DNA from: Unio delphinus
Taxonomy: Eukaryota > Mollusca > Bivalvia > Unionida > Unionidae
Direction: 5' to 3'
NCBI GenBank assembly: GCA_029339505.1
Contig: JAQISU010000097.1
Span: forward strand, 1,023,001 to 1,087,000
Length of the DNA stretch: 64,000 nucleotides
Part shown: piece after piece, positions 36,430 through 48,377 of the stretch
Numbering within the stretch: position 1 is the first letter of the stretch
How the letters are laid out: each line of letters begins with the position of its first letter
The notes under the pieces: model-generated
The model's input: only the letters and a program-made list of their open reading frames with translations
What the model was told of the DNA's origin: nothing
Database searches by the model: none
Program-made: the position numbers and the translations under genes

Positions 36430-36691
36430 GGGGCCCCGAGTGGCCGAGTGGTCTAAAGCGCTGTCCGTTACGGACCACTGCCATCTCACCTCTGTCTGCG
36501 TGGGTTCGAGTCTAAGATTCGGCTAATGTAGTTAAGTGAGAAAGCTTGCCAGTAGCTTCTCGTGGGTCGGTGGTTCTTTCCGGGGTTTTCTGGTTTCTTC
36601 CTCCACCACTAATACTGGCCGCCATGTATAGCCTATATATTGTGCTGAAAAAAAGCGTTAAACCATAAAAAAACAAAAAAAAAAAACAAAA
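36430..36691 (+). mobile_element. tRNA-derived SINE family 1, with target-site duplication
   Basis: The head has Pol III boxes: A box in TGGCCGAGTGG, B box in GGGTTCGAGTC. A conserved core follows (GTGGGTCGGTGGTTCTTTCC, TACTGGCCGCCATGTATAG), then an A-rich tail. The 12-bp direct repeat CTTTCATACATA flanks it at 36418-36429 and 36692-36703. The core resembles widespread molluscan SINEs; the exact family is not asserted. Confidence 0.88.
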
Positions 36692-37323
36692 CTTTCATAC
36701 ATAATGGTTACTCCATAATGTCTACCGCAAACTGATATCTCATTTTCAGTTATGAATCTCATTTTCACTTGAATCACAAACGGAATAGCACATGTTACAA
36801 AAAGCATGAACTTACCGGTGACATATGACCCTTGACGTTACAGCATATCGGTTCAAACAGAGCTGAAAACGTTTCATACATTTCTAATTGACTAAAACAT
36901 CTATTCTTTCACGTGTGACTATTACCTGCCGAATTGTCTTAAATCCATCAGAGATACCGATGTTTTGATTTCTAGTTTAACTAAACTTGTTTAACCATTT
37001 GTGCGGAGACAATCTAACAAACGGTGTTGGTTGGTCATGATCACAATTTATTATCATCGCGGTATTCTTTAACAATAACCATTGAAGAAACACTTTTAGT
37101 ACATCTAATGAAACGGTGCATATTTCATCCCAAATTATTTTTTTAGGTATATATTTCTCGTCCATTCGTTCAGGAGTCCATTTATAACCTTTGTATCGAA
37201 AGAAGCTGTGATAAGCACATGACTTTACACCTCATTCTTTCGTTCTTTCACAAGTCTGTGTGTAAGTGTTAACACAACTAATTCTGAACTCTGTCCAAAT
37301 AGTTCAATAACACGAGTTGTTTT

Positions 37324-37950
37324 TACCGCAAGCTTCCATGTCCGTTTAGATAAACAGTTTTATGTCTAGATACCGGATTATATACAGATGGAGCCCGCGA
37401 CATTTGTTGATGTGACATTTGTCGAGGTGATAGCGATTTACGATAAATATCATTAACAGGAATATCAGCGGATTCGATATAACTGTGTAACATTTCTTGT
37501 TTTATTTTCCACGATCCCCAACCCTTTGATTTATAAATCCCTGTTATCTTCAGTAATTCTAAATATTTTTTGAGACATAAAATCAATCCGTGGCAACTAT
37601 GTCCGAGGTGTCAGGAAATATTTATCATCCATACTAATTTTTATGAAACCAAAGCGATCATCGATGATTTTAAATGTGTAAACTGCAGAGATTCTACATC
37701 AGTATAACTCACAATCGTACCTAATTTATTTCCGTTTGACAAAAGAGCTGTTTCTTTACCTATAAACGCATCGAGGTCAGCATCATCTATAATTAATCTT
37801 GTATAGTGTAGTTTATGATCACATGATCCACCTTGAGTAAATTTACCAATTATGTTTCCTCGTTTCCTTGTTTTTGAATTTGAATTGCATTAAAAATTCA
37901 GTAAACTCGTTTTCGCCGAGATAGGGACAATTTTTTGATCCATTTCGCAT
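37324..37950 (-). pseudogene. Degenerate coding region of the second virus-like module
   Basis: Several minus-strand fragments in different frames: NIIGKFTQGGSCDHKLHYTR with IIDDADLDAFIGKET (37675-37870), then about 80 codons with GIYKSKGWGSWKIKQEM and RKSLSPRQMSHQQM (37323-37586). They share orientation with the capsid-like pseudogene upstream and are probably distal genes of the same element. I do not recognise the products. Confidence 0.35.
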
Positions 37951-38070
37951 AAAACATAATCCAAAATTATGTTATTTTTATTAATTTTATTGGTGTTTTT
38001 TCAACGAAAATAAGTCAAAAGTTATTTTAGAAATATCCCAAAAATAATTCACTAAAATTACTATAGACTG

Positions 38071-38073
<3 letters not shown>

Positions 38074-38140
<67 letters not shown>
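38074..38140. repeat. (AT)n microsatellite
   Basis: About 66 bp of perfect AT dinucleotides, self-complementary and able to form a cruciform. Confidence 0.97.
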
Positions 38141-38142
<2 letters not shown>

Positions 38143-38189
38143 TTTTAATTGTTTTTAATTTGGCTTGTTTATTTTGAAATACAACAACT

Positions 38190-38440
38190 TAATTTGGATC
38201 TACATTTGCAGAATTAAATAATTCAGATATTTCATCGTTGATGATTTTGTTTACATTTTCGTGCGATATGTCGTCAGGTTTTTGTTTTTGTTTAGAAGAT
38301 CTTCCGTAAATATCTACCATTACACTATAAGATCTATTTAAAACGAACGATAGCGGTTACTCGTGCATTCGTGTACAACTTTATGAGGTGGTTTAGTTGA
38401 TTTTGATAAGGCGTCAAGTATAGCAAGTGCTTCCTTCACG
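38190..38440 (-). pseudogene. Short virus-module fragments
   Basis: Two coding-like pieces in different frames: AVKEALAILDALSKSTKPPH (about 38370-38440) and a short frame starting MVDIYGRSSKQKQKPDD that ends VDPN (about 38190-38321). Both continue the minus-strand gene cluster. No function is recognised. Confidence 0.3.
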
Positions 38441-38661
38441 GCCGCATATTGGTGGGTCAGTTATTGTCTGCGTTGGTAATGTTGAATACCAGATTAGAGT
38501 TTTTATTGTGTTTATATATTTCAAAACGTTTTCAACATTGTTTGGTTGTTTTTGGTAATTGGTCACGCATAAAAAGTCGTAAAAAAAATATTTATTTTTT
38601 AACAGCATTGAGTAAAGCAAACTTTGATATTGGATTTAACGTGGTATTATTCCTGGAAGTC

Positions 38662-39062
38662 TCAGACCTTTTCATTTTTTCTAAATCCTTTACCTGTTGC
38701 TTTCTTTGTTGTCATTTCCCGCAGCTGTTCCGACACCCCGTAGCGCTGCAGCTTTACAACAGCTGGGGCGGCCGCAGCTATTGTTGCTGGTAACGCGGCA
38801 AGAAGTAGAAATATACCACCTGTTTTAATTGAGTATTTAATGGAACTTGGAGAAAGATGAAGGTGAACTCCGGTTTTTAAAAATCCTAAATCTTTGTTAA
38901 ATTGTGTGAGCTGAGTTTTGGTTAATGATAATTTGTTGGACGAACGCTAGCAATTTGCTCTATTTTCAATGTTGGTTTTTTTTCGCATTTACTTGCAAGT
39001 TTTGATTGTAATTTTGTCACCTCACCAAGAGTCAAGGTGACTTTAACGTGACTATATGACAT
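38662..39062 (-). pseudogene. Late-protein-like pseudogene with hydrophobic segment (adenovirus pVI/pX-like)
   Basis: From ATG at 39062 the frame opens SYSHVKVTLTLGEVTKLQSK, then shifts once near 38940 to continue to the TGA at 38662-38664. The second part has the recurring pattern of small late proteins in adintovirus-like elements: LTKTQLTQFNKD, LHLSPSSIKYSIKTGG and then a hydrophobic Ala-rich segment (IFLLLAALPATIAAAAPAV), ending with basic GKGFRKNEK. Such proteins are thought to act on membranes or in the core; here this is inference from pattern and position just downstream of the capsid gene. Broken by at least one frameshift. Confidence 0.5.
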
Positions 39063-39069
39063 TATTATA

Positions 39070-40438
39070 TCATGATCAATTTAATTACATATTTTGAACT
39101 AGTGCCTCAACGACTTTCATTCGCCAACCAGCACCTTCAAGTATCATCGCTTTATTACTAAGTGTAATTGCTATTGCTCCGTAATTATGAATTACTGCAG
39201 CGTTTCCGTTGACCCAAGATCAAAAGTGTACATTAACGACAGTTTGTCTAGTTAAATCAAGTTGTTCCAACGAAAAATAATAAATTGGATACATCGTCGT
39301 GAAATCCCGCTGAGATATCAGCAAACCAGTGTTAACATTCTAATCACGGCCCATAAAAGTCATGAAAGATGACATGCACGTGCTGCATGCTTTTTTTCAA
39401 AATTTAATAATTTATCCTCAGATGGTTCTTGTTGACCGTTTATCATTAAGGAAATTTCAGAAACACCAAGTGTGTCAAAAACACCATTTGATTATGTTCT
39501 TAAGAGTTTACTCGATTGAAAAGCAATTAAAATATGTCGTTAAAGAAACGCCTTGCTGTGATGCCATATGCCATGTAAACAAAACCATTAAAATTACTTT
39601 TAACAATATCCGTTGTTAATGTGAGCCATGATAATCATGATTTACCTCATTCATCCAAAAATAGAGTCAGTTGTGTTCTTCATCAATTGCTGGTATCATT
39701 ACCGGCATCCACAACGAGAGTTTTTTTTAGTATTACTTTACCAGCATCAACTGCGTTGGGTCGCGAGATTGCATCATTGTCGGTGGCTTTTGGTACAAGA
39801 ACTTATGGGTGCTTGGCTCCAACAATAACCTTTCGAACATTTCTGCAAAATACAAAATGTGAGACAGTGGAATTGTACATGAAAACAATTCATCGTCGTT
39901 CAAAATTAATCTACGTGAGGCAAATCCTAAGTTGACATTTTCATTCATCGATGAAACTTAAGTTCCAGCTGCATTAATCCTCACGTTATTGTGTTCGGGT
40001 TGATATGCGGTATCTTTTTCAAACATCATTGACGGACCAACTAATCTTGTGTAATCATCAGAATATCTTGCTAGGCCTATTTTTAGTTGTTGCAATATCA
40101 ACATTTTCAAGACATGATTCAATATTGTTTCTGTCTATCATGTATGTGATATTGTTAAATAATGCCATAATTATATTGTTAACAAAACCAATTTTATCAC
40201 CGATTCCGTAATTTGTATCATCTGCTTTCAAACGTCTACCTTCTACTTCAATAAATGCTTCAGTGGGTAAGAAATATCTTCTTGTATCCTGAACTTGAAG
40301 CTCGATACGTTCACGCAGACTTGGTTGTCTTTTGTCATAAGAATAATACTGACAATCGCGCAATGATTCATCGTTGAGTACTTCTGAGTCCAAGTCGAAC
40401 GCTGTATCAGATATACGTTTAAAAATCTGTATTGCCAT
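39070..40438 (-). pseudogene. Major capsid protein of a second virus type, heavily broken
   Basis: The intact N-terminal piece (40438-40058) has the pattern of a double-jelly-roll capsid protein: ELQVQDTRRYFLPTEAFIEV, GDKIGFVNNIIMALFNNITY and MIDRNNIESCLEN. The next piece in another frame (39948-39733 and beyond) has GFASRRLILND, IPLSHILYFAEMFERLLL and, after a stop, VLVPKATDNDAI. The far C-terminal piece (39070-39290) contains PIYYFSLEQLDLTRQTVVNV and a hydrophobic end. At least four breaks separate these. It belongs to a capsid family different from the one at 18426, so two virus lineages are represented. Confidence 0.6.
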
Positions 40439-40611
40439 GATCTAAATCAAGGTTGTCAAACACAATGACCACTTCCTGCTATCAAACTAGCGGTTATATT
40501 TTTTTTTCTTTTTCTGATAGTGGTACACTAGTCAATTCTGATAGTTTCTGATATGCGGCTTGATTTATTATTTTACTGACATTTGCAGGCATAACTTCAG
40601 TGCTGTCCAGT

Positions 40612-40755
40612 TTACCGAAAATGCTTTACCGGCATCATTACCAAATAGCACAAAAGCTTTTCACGAATAACATCAATAGCTTTTACTGCTAGTTGTTTTG
40701 CAATCGGTATTGCTCTTGGAGCTAAACTTCTAAATAAACCCTGAACAACAAACAT
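40612..40755 (-). pseudogene. Small amphipathic core-like protein (pX-like) remnant
   Basis: From ATG 40755 the frame reads MFVVQGLFRSLAPRAIPIAK then QLAVKAIDVIREK, and stops early at 40612. The QGLFRSLAPRA...P pattern corresponds to the GLGDMFKSAFRSVVPVLKP pattern of the protein at 17946. It also sits directly upstream of the capsid gene, the same gene order as in the plus-strand module. Sequence in other frames continues to about 40560, so it is frameshifted. Confidence 0.45.
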
Positions 40756-40976
40756 CACAGTAGATCGCTTTGGACGTAAGTAATCGTGAATTAATCACTC
40801 TGACCATTGTAGGTCAACTTTGAATATTATGTTCGTTCATCTTATTTGTTATTTATTTATCTCATCACTGTTATAGTCATCTGCAATTTAATCTATGAGA
40901 GATCCATAAACGCTCACGTCCATGATACCTCCTGTAAATAATCGTTGACAAATACCGGAGATTTCATGAATTATAT

Positions 40977-43568
40977 ATGGAGAATTATTACCGGCTCGCC
41001 CCGACAAACGACAGTAAGGAAGAAGAGAAGGATTATTTCTACGACAGGCTGCTAACCATCATCCAAGACCGACCACAGAGAAACATCATCATCGTCATGG
41101 GTGACTTCAACGCTAAGATCGGCAGCGACAACAGAGGCTACGAGGAGATCATGGGGCAGCATGGGCTTGGCGAGATGAATGACAACGGAGAGAGATTTGC
41201 CGACCTGTGTGCCACAAGCAACCTGGTCATCGGAGGAAGTGTTTTCAACCACAGAAGGATACACAAGGCAACTTGGGTGTCACCAGACCTGCGGACGGAA
41301 AACCAAATAGACCACGTGTGCATCGTGAGGACGTTTCGCCGCTCCCTTCGGGATGTCCGCGTTAAGCGAGGAGCAGACGTTGCCTCAGACCATCATCTAC
41401 TCGTTGCCTGGATGAAGCTGAAGCTCAAGAGAAACTGGACAGGAGGCTCCAATCAACGCCGTCGTTACAACACCACGGCGTTGAGAGATAACAACAAACA
41501 GGAGAAATTCAAGATCACCCTCTCCAACAAGTTCCAGGTTCTAGAAGAGCTGCTTGAAGAAGAGACCATAGAAAACAGATGGAAAAGAGTGAAAGAGGCA
41601 CTCACATCAACATGCCAAGAGGTACTGGGCCCCAAAACATACACGCACAAAGAATGGATTTCAACACAGACGCTGAGGAAGATTCAAGAAAGAAGAGAGA
41701 AGAAGACTGCCGTAAACAACAGTAGGACAAGAACAGCAGAAGCAAAAGCAAACGACGAGTACGCGGAAGCCAACAGAAGCGTCAAGCGCAGCATCAAGAA
41801 AGATAAGAAGAGCTACGTAGAGATGCTGGCAACAGAAGCAGAAGAAGCAGCTCACCATGGCAACACCAGAGACCTGTATGCCACCATCAAGAAACTTTCA
41901 GGAAAGTTTGCCAAGCCAGAAAGACCAGTCAAGGACAGGAATGGAAGAGCGATCCCAGACGAGGAAGGACAGAAGAACAGATGGGTTGAGCATTTCCAGG
42001 AACTGCTAAATAGACCAGCGCCTGCAAACCCACCAGACGTACCGACAGCGGAAAGTGACCTGCCAATAGAGTGCGGTGCACCGACCAAAGAGGAGATTCG
42101 CAGCGCCATCAAGCAATTGAAGAGCGGCAAGTCTGCAGGACCCGACAGCATTCCGGCAGAGGCGCTGAAGGCGGACGTGGAAACCAGTGTGGAGCTCCTC
42201 TACCCGCTCTTCGGCACGATATGGGAAGACGAAAAAGTACCAGCAGACTGGAGAGAAGGCTACCTCGTCAAACTACCTAAGAAAGGTGACCTCAGTGACT
42301 GCTCCAACTACAGGGGGATTACGCTGTTGTCCATCCCGGGGAAGGTGTTTAACCGCATCTTACTGAACAGGATGAAAGAGGCAGTTGACCCGCATCTCCG
42401 TGACCAACAAGCTGGCTTCCGAAAGGAAAGGTCGTGCACGGACCAGATAGCGACACTGAGCATCATCTTGGAACAGTCTCTGGAGTGGAATTCACCACTC
42501 TACGTGAATTTTCTCGACTATGAGAAAGCGTTTGACAGCGTCGACAGGCAGGCCCTCTGGAAACTACTAAGGCACTATGGAGTCCCGGAAAAGATCACCA
42601 ACATCATCAGGAAGTCCTATGAAAGAATGACTTGTAGGATCGTCCACGGCAGGCAATTCACTGATGCCTTTGCAGTAAACACAGGGGTGAGACAAGGATG
42701 CCTTCTATCACCATTCCTCTTCCTGCTGGCCATCGACTGGGTCATGAAGACATCGACAGACCAAAAAAGAAACGGCATCCAGTGGACGCTGTGGAAACAG
42801 CTGGACGACCTAGATTTCGCTGATGACCTGGCTCTCCTCTCGCATACCCAACAACAGATGCAGGAAAAGACCAGCATTGTTGCGGACAACTCAGCCAGCC
42901 TGGGCCTCCACATCAGCAGAGGAAAGAGCAAGGTTTTCAAGACAAATACATCCAGCAATACACCAATCACAGTGGAAGGCAATGCGCTGGAGGAGGTGGA
43001 TAGCTTCACCTACCTTGGCAGCATCCTGGACAAGCAGGGAGGAACGGATGCAGACGTTAAGACACGCATCGGCAAAGCAAGGGCAGCTTCCCATCAGCTG
43101 AAGAACATATGGATATCAAGGCAGCTTAACATCACCACCAAGATCAGGGTCTTCAACACCATCGTGAAGCCGATATTGCTGTACGGAGCAGAGACCTGGA
43201 GAACCACCGCTACCACCATGAAGAAAATCCAGGTCTTCATCAACACCTGCCTCAGGAAGATCCTAAAGATCCGCTGGCCAGAAAGAATCAGCAACGACGA
43301 ACTGTGGCAGAGAACGAAGCAACAGGCGATGGATTGGCCACACCCTCCGCAAACCTGCTCCCAACATCACCAGGCAAGCCCTCACATGGAACCCTCAAGG
43401 AAAGAGGAAGAGAGGAAGACCCAGAAACACCTGGCGCCGTGATTTGGATGCAGACGCAAAGAAGATGGGCAAGACGTGGGGACAGCTGGAGAGACTCGCC
43501 CAGAACCGAGACGCCTGGAGGGAGCTGGTTGGCGGCCTATGTCCCAAACGGGGCCACAGGCGGAGATG
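40977..43568 (+). pseudogene. RTE-like LINE endonuclease-reverse transcriptase, truncated and frameshifted
   Basis: The open frame to 43442 carries the second half of an APE-type endonuclease (IIVMGDFNAKIG, then NQIDHVCI and ASDHHLLVAW) and a full reverse transcriptase: SNYRGITLLSIPGKVFNRIL, FLDYEKAFDSVD, GVRQGCLLSPFLF, catalytic FADD at residues 614-617, and SFTYLGSILD. Downstream is the typical KPILLYGAETWR and [14 protein letters not shown] region. No RNase H is present. The true C-terminus is in two other frames after shifts near 43335 and 43425 ([18 protein letters not shown] ending with TGA at 43566-43568). The first eight codons (MENYYRLA) come from the target DNA, not the LINE. Confidence 0.9.
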
Positions 43569-43578
43569 AGATGAGATG
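40999..43578 (+). mobile_element. RTE-like LINE, 5'-truncated, with 12-bp target-site duplication
   Basis: The insertion is delimited by the direct repeat ATTACCGGCTCG at 40987-40998 and 43579-43590. It ends in a short (GATGA)n tail (about 43563-43578), typical of RTE-type 3' ends. It begins inside the endonuclease domain, so it is 5'-truncated. GC content is far above the surroundings. It splits the minus-strand virus-like module. Confidence 0.93.
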
Positions 43579-43590
43579 ATTACCGGCTCG

Positions 43591-43740
43591 TTTTCCTCCA
43601 GTCAGAATTTCCAATCGACCTACATCAAGAACAATGTAGAACAAGCAATAAGATCGCTTTCTTTTGACGTAGATAAGGTAGTAAAACCACTTCCAGTAGC
43701 GCCCGGAGGATCTTTGTGGTCATAAAGTTTTTCTCTTTCA
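43591..43740 (-). pseudogene. Virus-module gene fragment interrupted by the RTE-like LINE
   Basis: Minus-strand reading gives LTSEREKLYDHKDPPGATGS and TLSTSKESDLIACSTLF before a frame break, then VGRLEILTGGKRAG. On the far side of the LINE (40880-40987) the same strand continues NNSPYIIHEISGICQRLFTG and GGIMDVSVYGSLID. Position upstream of the core-like and capsid genes suggests the penton-like gene, but homology is too weak to assert. Confidence 0.35.
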
Positions 43741-44047
43741 CTTGTTAAGTATGATTCGTTATCAGCTATTTATTTTTAGATTCATTACAACTTTCATCAT
43801 TTTTTTTTATAAACTGACGATCATTAGTGACGATAATTATAGTCTTGACCCAATCTTCATGCTTCATACATTTAATATATTTACTTTTCATATATTTGTC
43901 TCTATCAATATAATTATATGCAGCAATAATTACTGGGTATTTTAAATAAATATTTTATATATCCTTAATACCTTTGGACGTAAATGCAACATCAATTTTA
44001 TCTGGCAATCATTGCATTTATCGTTGTAGTTCTTGTTTTTGTTGTTC

Positions 44048-44302
44048 TTATGATAGTTGTGGAGGTTTTTCCTGGGAAGATTGAGGTTCGGGTTTAAATG
44101 ATGCTTCCCCCTTTTGTGGAATAATTGGAGATGTTGGAGGTTGAGAAAACTGTCGACGAAGAGAATGTGGTGGGGAAGGTTTTTGTTGAGAAAGTTGTTT
44201 CAGTGACTCATCATAAAATCTTTTTATTTCTTTAAGAAAAGAATCGTATTTTAAATCATTAAATATTATTTGTTTTTGTTGTAATATACACGAGACATCC
44301 AT
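44048..44302 (-). CDS. 84-residue Pro/Gln/Ser-rich protein of the virus-like module
   Basis: The frame starts MDVSCILQQKQ, has a helical segment (FNDLKYDSFLKEIKRFYDE) and then a Pro/Gln/Ser-rich tail (QKPSPPHSLRRQFSQPP). It is on the same strand as the capsid cluster and is one of its few intact frames. It is not recognised; a minor structural role is only a guess. Confidence 0.4.
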   Translation of the reverse strand: MDVSCILQQKQIIFNDLKYDSFLKEIKRFYDESLKQLSQQKPSPPHSLRRQFSQPPTSPIIPQKGEASFKPEPQSSQEKPPQLS

Positions 44303-44464
44303 TTAATAAATGTTCCATCACTTACGGCAATATGATAAAGTTTTAGAAATTTACTTTTAATGTTTCACCAGGTAAATCTTTCTCTATAATTTCTTTAATT
44401 TGCTTAATAACATCTTCTAAAATTTCTCAGTCAATTTAATATTTTATTTTCCTACTTTAGGTCT

Positions 44465-44685
44465 ATTTAAATGTCAGTTTTTCTTTTATTTCACAAATAC
44501 TCTCAAATATTTCTTTAACTACAGATGCCCACTGAGCAGCAGCTATTTCAGGTGGAAGATCTCGTAAACTCTTGTTTGTTTATTTATTTTCGCTAATTTT
44601 TTAGTATCTTGAACGGTTTGTCTTACTGATGGAAGAAGACCTTCAGCAGCTTCTGCAACTGTTTTAGTAACGTATGTTACCGGTT
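44465..44685 (-). pseudogene. Coding-like fragment upstream in the virus-like module
   Basis: Two in-line pieces separated by a frameshift near 44575: VTKTVAEAAEGLLPSVRQTV with QDTKKLAKINKQT, and LRDLPPEIAAAQWASVVKEI ending in KEKLTFK before TAG. Helical, coding-like composition; not recognised. It marks the right-hand limit of visible virus-like sequence, near 44.7 kb. Confidence 0.35.
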
Positions 44686-44699
44686 TAAATAAGTGTTAT

Positions 44700-45744
44700 G
44701 AACGTTCTGTAGATTCCACCTCAGTCAGTGACCTTATTTTATTTATTTCGAAGAAAGCTTTTTTTGGTCAAAAATGACGTTTTAGCAAAAGGTATGTTCA
44801 CCTCCTTTGCTGCTCAAATAGCTTGACAGCAATAAAATGTTTGTACAGTCTGGAGTCTTATTTTAGTTTTCATCTCTGTTAAGAGCGGGGGGGGGGGGGA
44901 TGCACACCCTCCCGCGCAAATACAAAGTGAAAGTCATACAAATCAAAGATATGAGGATTTACAAAAGAAGAACACGCAGTAATCAGAACTCATTTGCACA
45001 CTAATTTTAAACGTGGACATCAGTTATTGACTACTGAGGGAAGACAGAAACAAAGAGGGGGAACGTCCAGTTTATTATTATGAAAACCCAGTTGTTGTTG
45101 TTGTTATTATTGTTTTGTTTATTTTTTGTCACTTTTTCAACAAGGTAAGAAAAAGTGTCAACCTGTTATTGGCATATATAACTAGTTCCGAAATGTTTAA
45201 GTTCTTAAATAATTCATTTCAAAACGATTTCTTCTTTTTGATGTATATTTCTTGGAACAACGTTTTCCTTTCTACGTATACCAGACAATAAAAGACATCT
45301 GTCAGGTCGACACAAGAAAAGAATAAAACAAACTGAAAGCAAATTATACATTAGGCTACAGTGTCAAAAATCCACCTCACCCCCTCCCCAATTTCTGAAA
45401 TGGGTTACGTACCTAATAGTACCGACGACATATTTTAAAGATACTCAAGGCGATCCAGTAGTTTACAAATTTAGAAGTCTTGTCTGTTTACAGGGTCTAT
45501 TTCACTACCAGGAAAACTGGATGATATATGCAGCAAAGTTCAAACGATTTTAAAGACACACAGCCCTACCGTAGAAACAAACGAGGATATATATCATACC
45601 AGTGTGAAATCATTCGCAATGATATATCATGATATGATAACATGATAAAATGTTTAGTAGTTGTGAATCACTTGAAAATATTATGCGAATAAACAAATGA
45701 TACTTTACCGAAGACAGCTGAAGACACAAGTAATAAGGCAAATA
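44700..45744. other. Non-coding
   Basis: No gene seen. A run of twelve G (44888-44899) and a GTT/ATT-rich tract near 45091-45130. Confidence 0.5.
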
Positions 45745-46150
45745 TAATAATTAAACAGGTTTGAGACTATAATTTGTAAATAATTAAACAGGTTTGAGAC
45801 TATAATTTGTTAATAATTAAACAGGTTTGAGACTATAATTTGTTAATAATTAAACAGGTTTTAAGACTATAATTTGTTAATAATTAAACAGGTTTGAGAC
45901 TATAATTTGTTAATAATTAAACAGGTTTGAGACTATAATTTGTTAATAATTAAACAGGTTTGAGACTATAATTTGTTAATAATTAAACAGGTTTTAAGAC
46001 TATAATTTGTAAATAATTAAACAGGTTTGAGACTATAATTTGTTAATAATTAAACAGGTTTGAGACTATAATTTGTTAATAATTAAACAGGTTTTAAGAC
46101 TATAATTTGTTAATAATTAAACAGGTTTTAAGACTATAATTTGTTAATAA
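45745..46150. repeat. 33-bp minisatellite, about 12 copies
   Basis: Units read AATAATTAAACAGGTTTGAG then ACTATAATTTGTT, very uniform, with a GTTTTAAGAC variant in four copies. Confidence 0.95.
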
Positions 46151-46358
46151 TTCAAAGCGTTTTGAGACTATATAATGTTTTTTTAGCCATGAATTAATCA
46201 TTCGCTCGTTTTCTCCTAAACATTTGGATTCGCGGGCTTTTAAAGAGCTTTAAATATTGTTTCAGATACATTTGTCAGACCAGATAAATGGAAAGTTTCA
46301 TTCTTCTCCCTAAAAGATAAAAAGCTCTTTCTTATGTCAAAGTTCTTTTCAGAAAATA

Positions 46359-46595
46359 GGGGCCACAAGTGGTCTAAAGCGCTATGCGTTACGAATCACT
46401 GATATCTCACCTCTGCGTTGATTCGAGTCTCGGATTCAGCCAACGTTGGAATGTGAGAAAGCTTGCTAGTAGCTGCTCGTGGGTCGGTGGTTCTTTCTGG
46501 GGGTTTTCCCGGGTTTTTCCTACACCATAAATACTGGCCGCCATATATGGCCTATCGTGTGATGAAAATAGCTTTAAACCCCACAACAACAACTC
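46359..46595 (+). mobile_element. tRNA-derived SINE family 1, second copy
   Basis: Same order as the copy at 36430: GTGGTCTAAAGCGCT, B-box-like TGATTCGAGTCTC, core CTCGTGGGTCGGTGGTTCTT, ACTGGCCGCCATATATGG and a short tail. The head has lost ~6 bp of the A box. Flanks CTTTTCAGAA and CTCTTCAGAA look like an imperfect, older target duplication. Confidence 0.85.
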
Positions 46596-47332
46596 TTCAG
46601 AAGAGACAGCCAATATCATACCAGTGTGAAATCATTCGCAATTCGAGGTCAGACCGACAGATCTTCAGTCACGTCAGGCCGTTGAACAGGTCATTCGGAC
46701 TTATGTAAGTAAATATCCCGTGTTTCAGAACTACCCATCATGGCATACTATTTTCAGCTCATGTTTCATTTGAATATGAATAATTTTCATGCAAGAGTTT
46801 ACATCTTATCATATGCTTCAACAAATTTCTTTCATTAAGCGTCAGGGTAACAAGGTCAAGTCTAGTCCATGTACACGGCACGTGCAATCCGTTCCTTAGG
46901 GAGATTGCATGATACATAATCGTGCAATATCTGTATTACGTATTATTTTGATAGCTGCCGACAGTTTCTTTATATACCAGTTTATCATGTATCTTCTATG
47001 CATTGCACGATTATTAAGAACAACTTTTTTGATCTAATAATCGGCTACCTGTCACTAGCATTTTTCTACCAGTGAAATGAAATTCTTATTGTACATATTG
47101 TTGAAATTGACACTAACAGTGTTAAATTGTTGGTTATTTAAATATTTTGTAAGTATGGGAACAGTGTAAAGGTGAATGGTCAGAAATGACCAGACATCGA
47201 CTAGCGTATTATTTTTAATTATTCAAATATAACAGTGACAACTAAACAAGTTATAATACACAACTTGCATAATAAATTAAAGCCGAGAAATCGGGACTCG
47301 TGCTTTCTTATTATTTTACAACAGGTCATTTA

Positions 47333-47396
47333 TACATACATACATACATACATACATACATACATACATACATACATACATACATACATACATACG
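47333..47396. repeat. (ACAT)n microsatellite
   Basis: About 15 perfect ACAT units. Confidence 0.97.
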
Positions 47397-47693
47397 TTTT
47401 AAATGTCCGTTTTGACAATTAAGAGAGCTTGTAAAAAGGTTATAATTAAATGATACATACACTTGCTCTCGAAATTTTGGAAATGGGAAGTTTAATTTCT
47501 TTCATGCATGTAGGGTGTCGGAGATTGAAGGTCACAATAACGGTCGTGACTTGCTTTTGTGTAATCTTGGACGACTTGTTGGAAACAGTCTGGGAGAATA
47601 ACACATGCTAACGGCTTAGAGATATGTACACACCTCAACGCAAAGAAAGTACCAACATTGTTTGTATCGAGATTTGCCAATAACTATCCCAAG

Positions 47694-47727
47694 ATGAGAA
47701 CAGTCGTCTTGCTTTGCTTTCATCTTG
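47694..47727 (+). CDS. Secreted Cys-rich protein gene, exon 1 (signal peptide)
   Basis: ATG at 47694 in context CCCAAGATGA opens MRTVVLLCFHL plus one base, then donor GTAAGT at 47728. Joined in phase 1 to the exon at 56877 it gives a textbook signal peptide ending AAALA before QQHG. The 9.15-kb intron is long and contains a SINE, minisatellites and an unidentified coding-like region, so the link needs RNA support. The exact fit of phase, hydrophobic core and cleavage site across the junction is the evidence. Confidence 0.6.
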
Positions 47728-48111
47728 GTAAGTAACTTCATTTTTGCAACTTATTTTTTTTTTTTTGGTACAGAATAATTTGCTTTATGTCTTGTAGCCA
47801 CATGAATCTAAAGAGATCTTGTACGCAGGTTTTACTAATGAATGTAACATATAGTTTCAAATTAATACATCTTTATAATAAATATAAATCAGTTCTACAT
47901 TTATTACAAGTGTTAAACTTTTTGTACAAGACCTAGTAGAAAAAAGCCGAAGGCAAACGGACACAATTTCCTGTTACCTTCGCAAAGCTACCCGTCGCTC
48001 TATTTAATACTCTGAGCGTTCGAAAGAACTTGTCACCAAACAAACTGAAAGTTAATTTTTGTTTTTTGTTGTTGTTTGCTTCGATTTTCTATTGCTGCTC
48101 ATCTTTACTAT

Positions 48112-48377
48112 TTAAGATACAATGTGGAAGGTTGCGTGTTCGAACCCAGGCTGAGTCCTAACAAATGCATTTTTATAAAATGTTACTAACAGCTGCCTCC
48201 CTTGGCTCTCAGCATTATTAGGTTAGTGTTAGAACTTGTCGGCCTGGTGACTGGGTGAGACATCATGCTACATGTCTGCAGACATGATGCCTCAGTGCTA
48301 GACGGCACTATAAACTGCAACACCTCAGACATCGTAGTGATATGATGGCAATGTGTATTAAAGCTATATATAAAATC

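Noticed and set aside
36430..36520. tRNA gene
   Set aside because: A and B boxes are present but the sequence continues into a SINE core with an A-rich tail and target duplication, and the cloverleaf is degraded.
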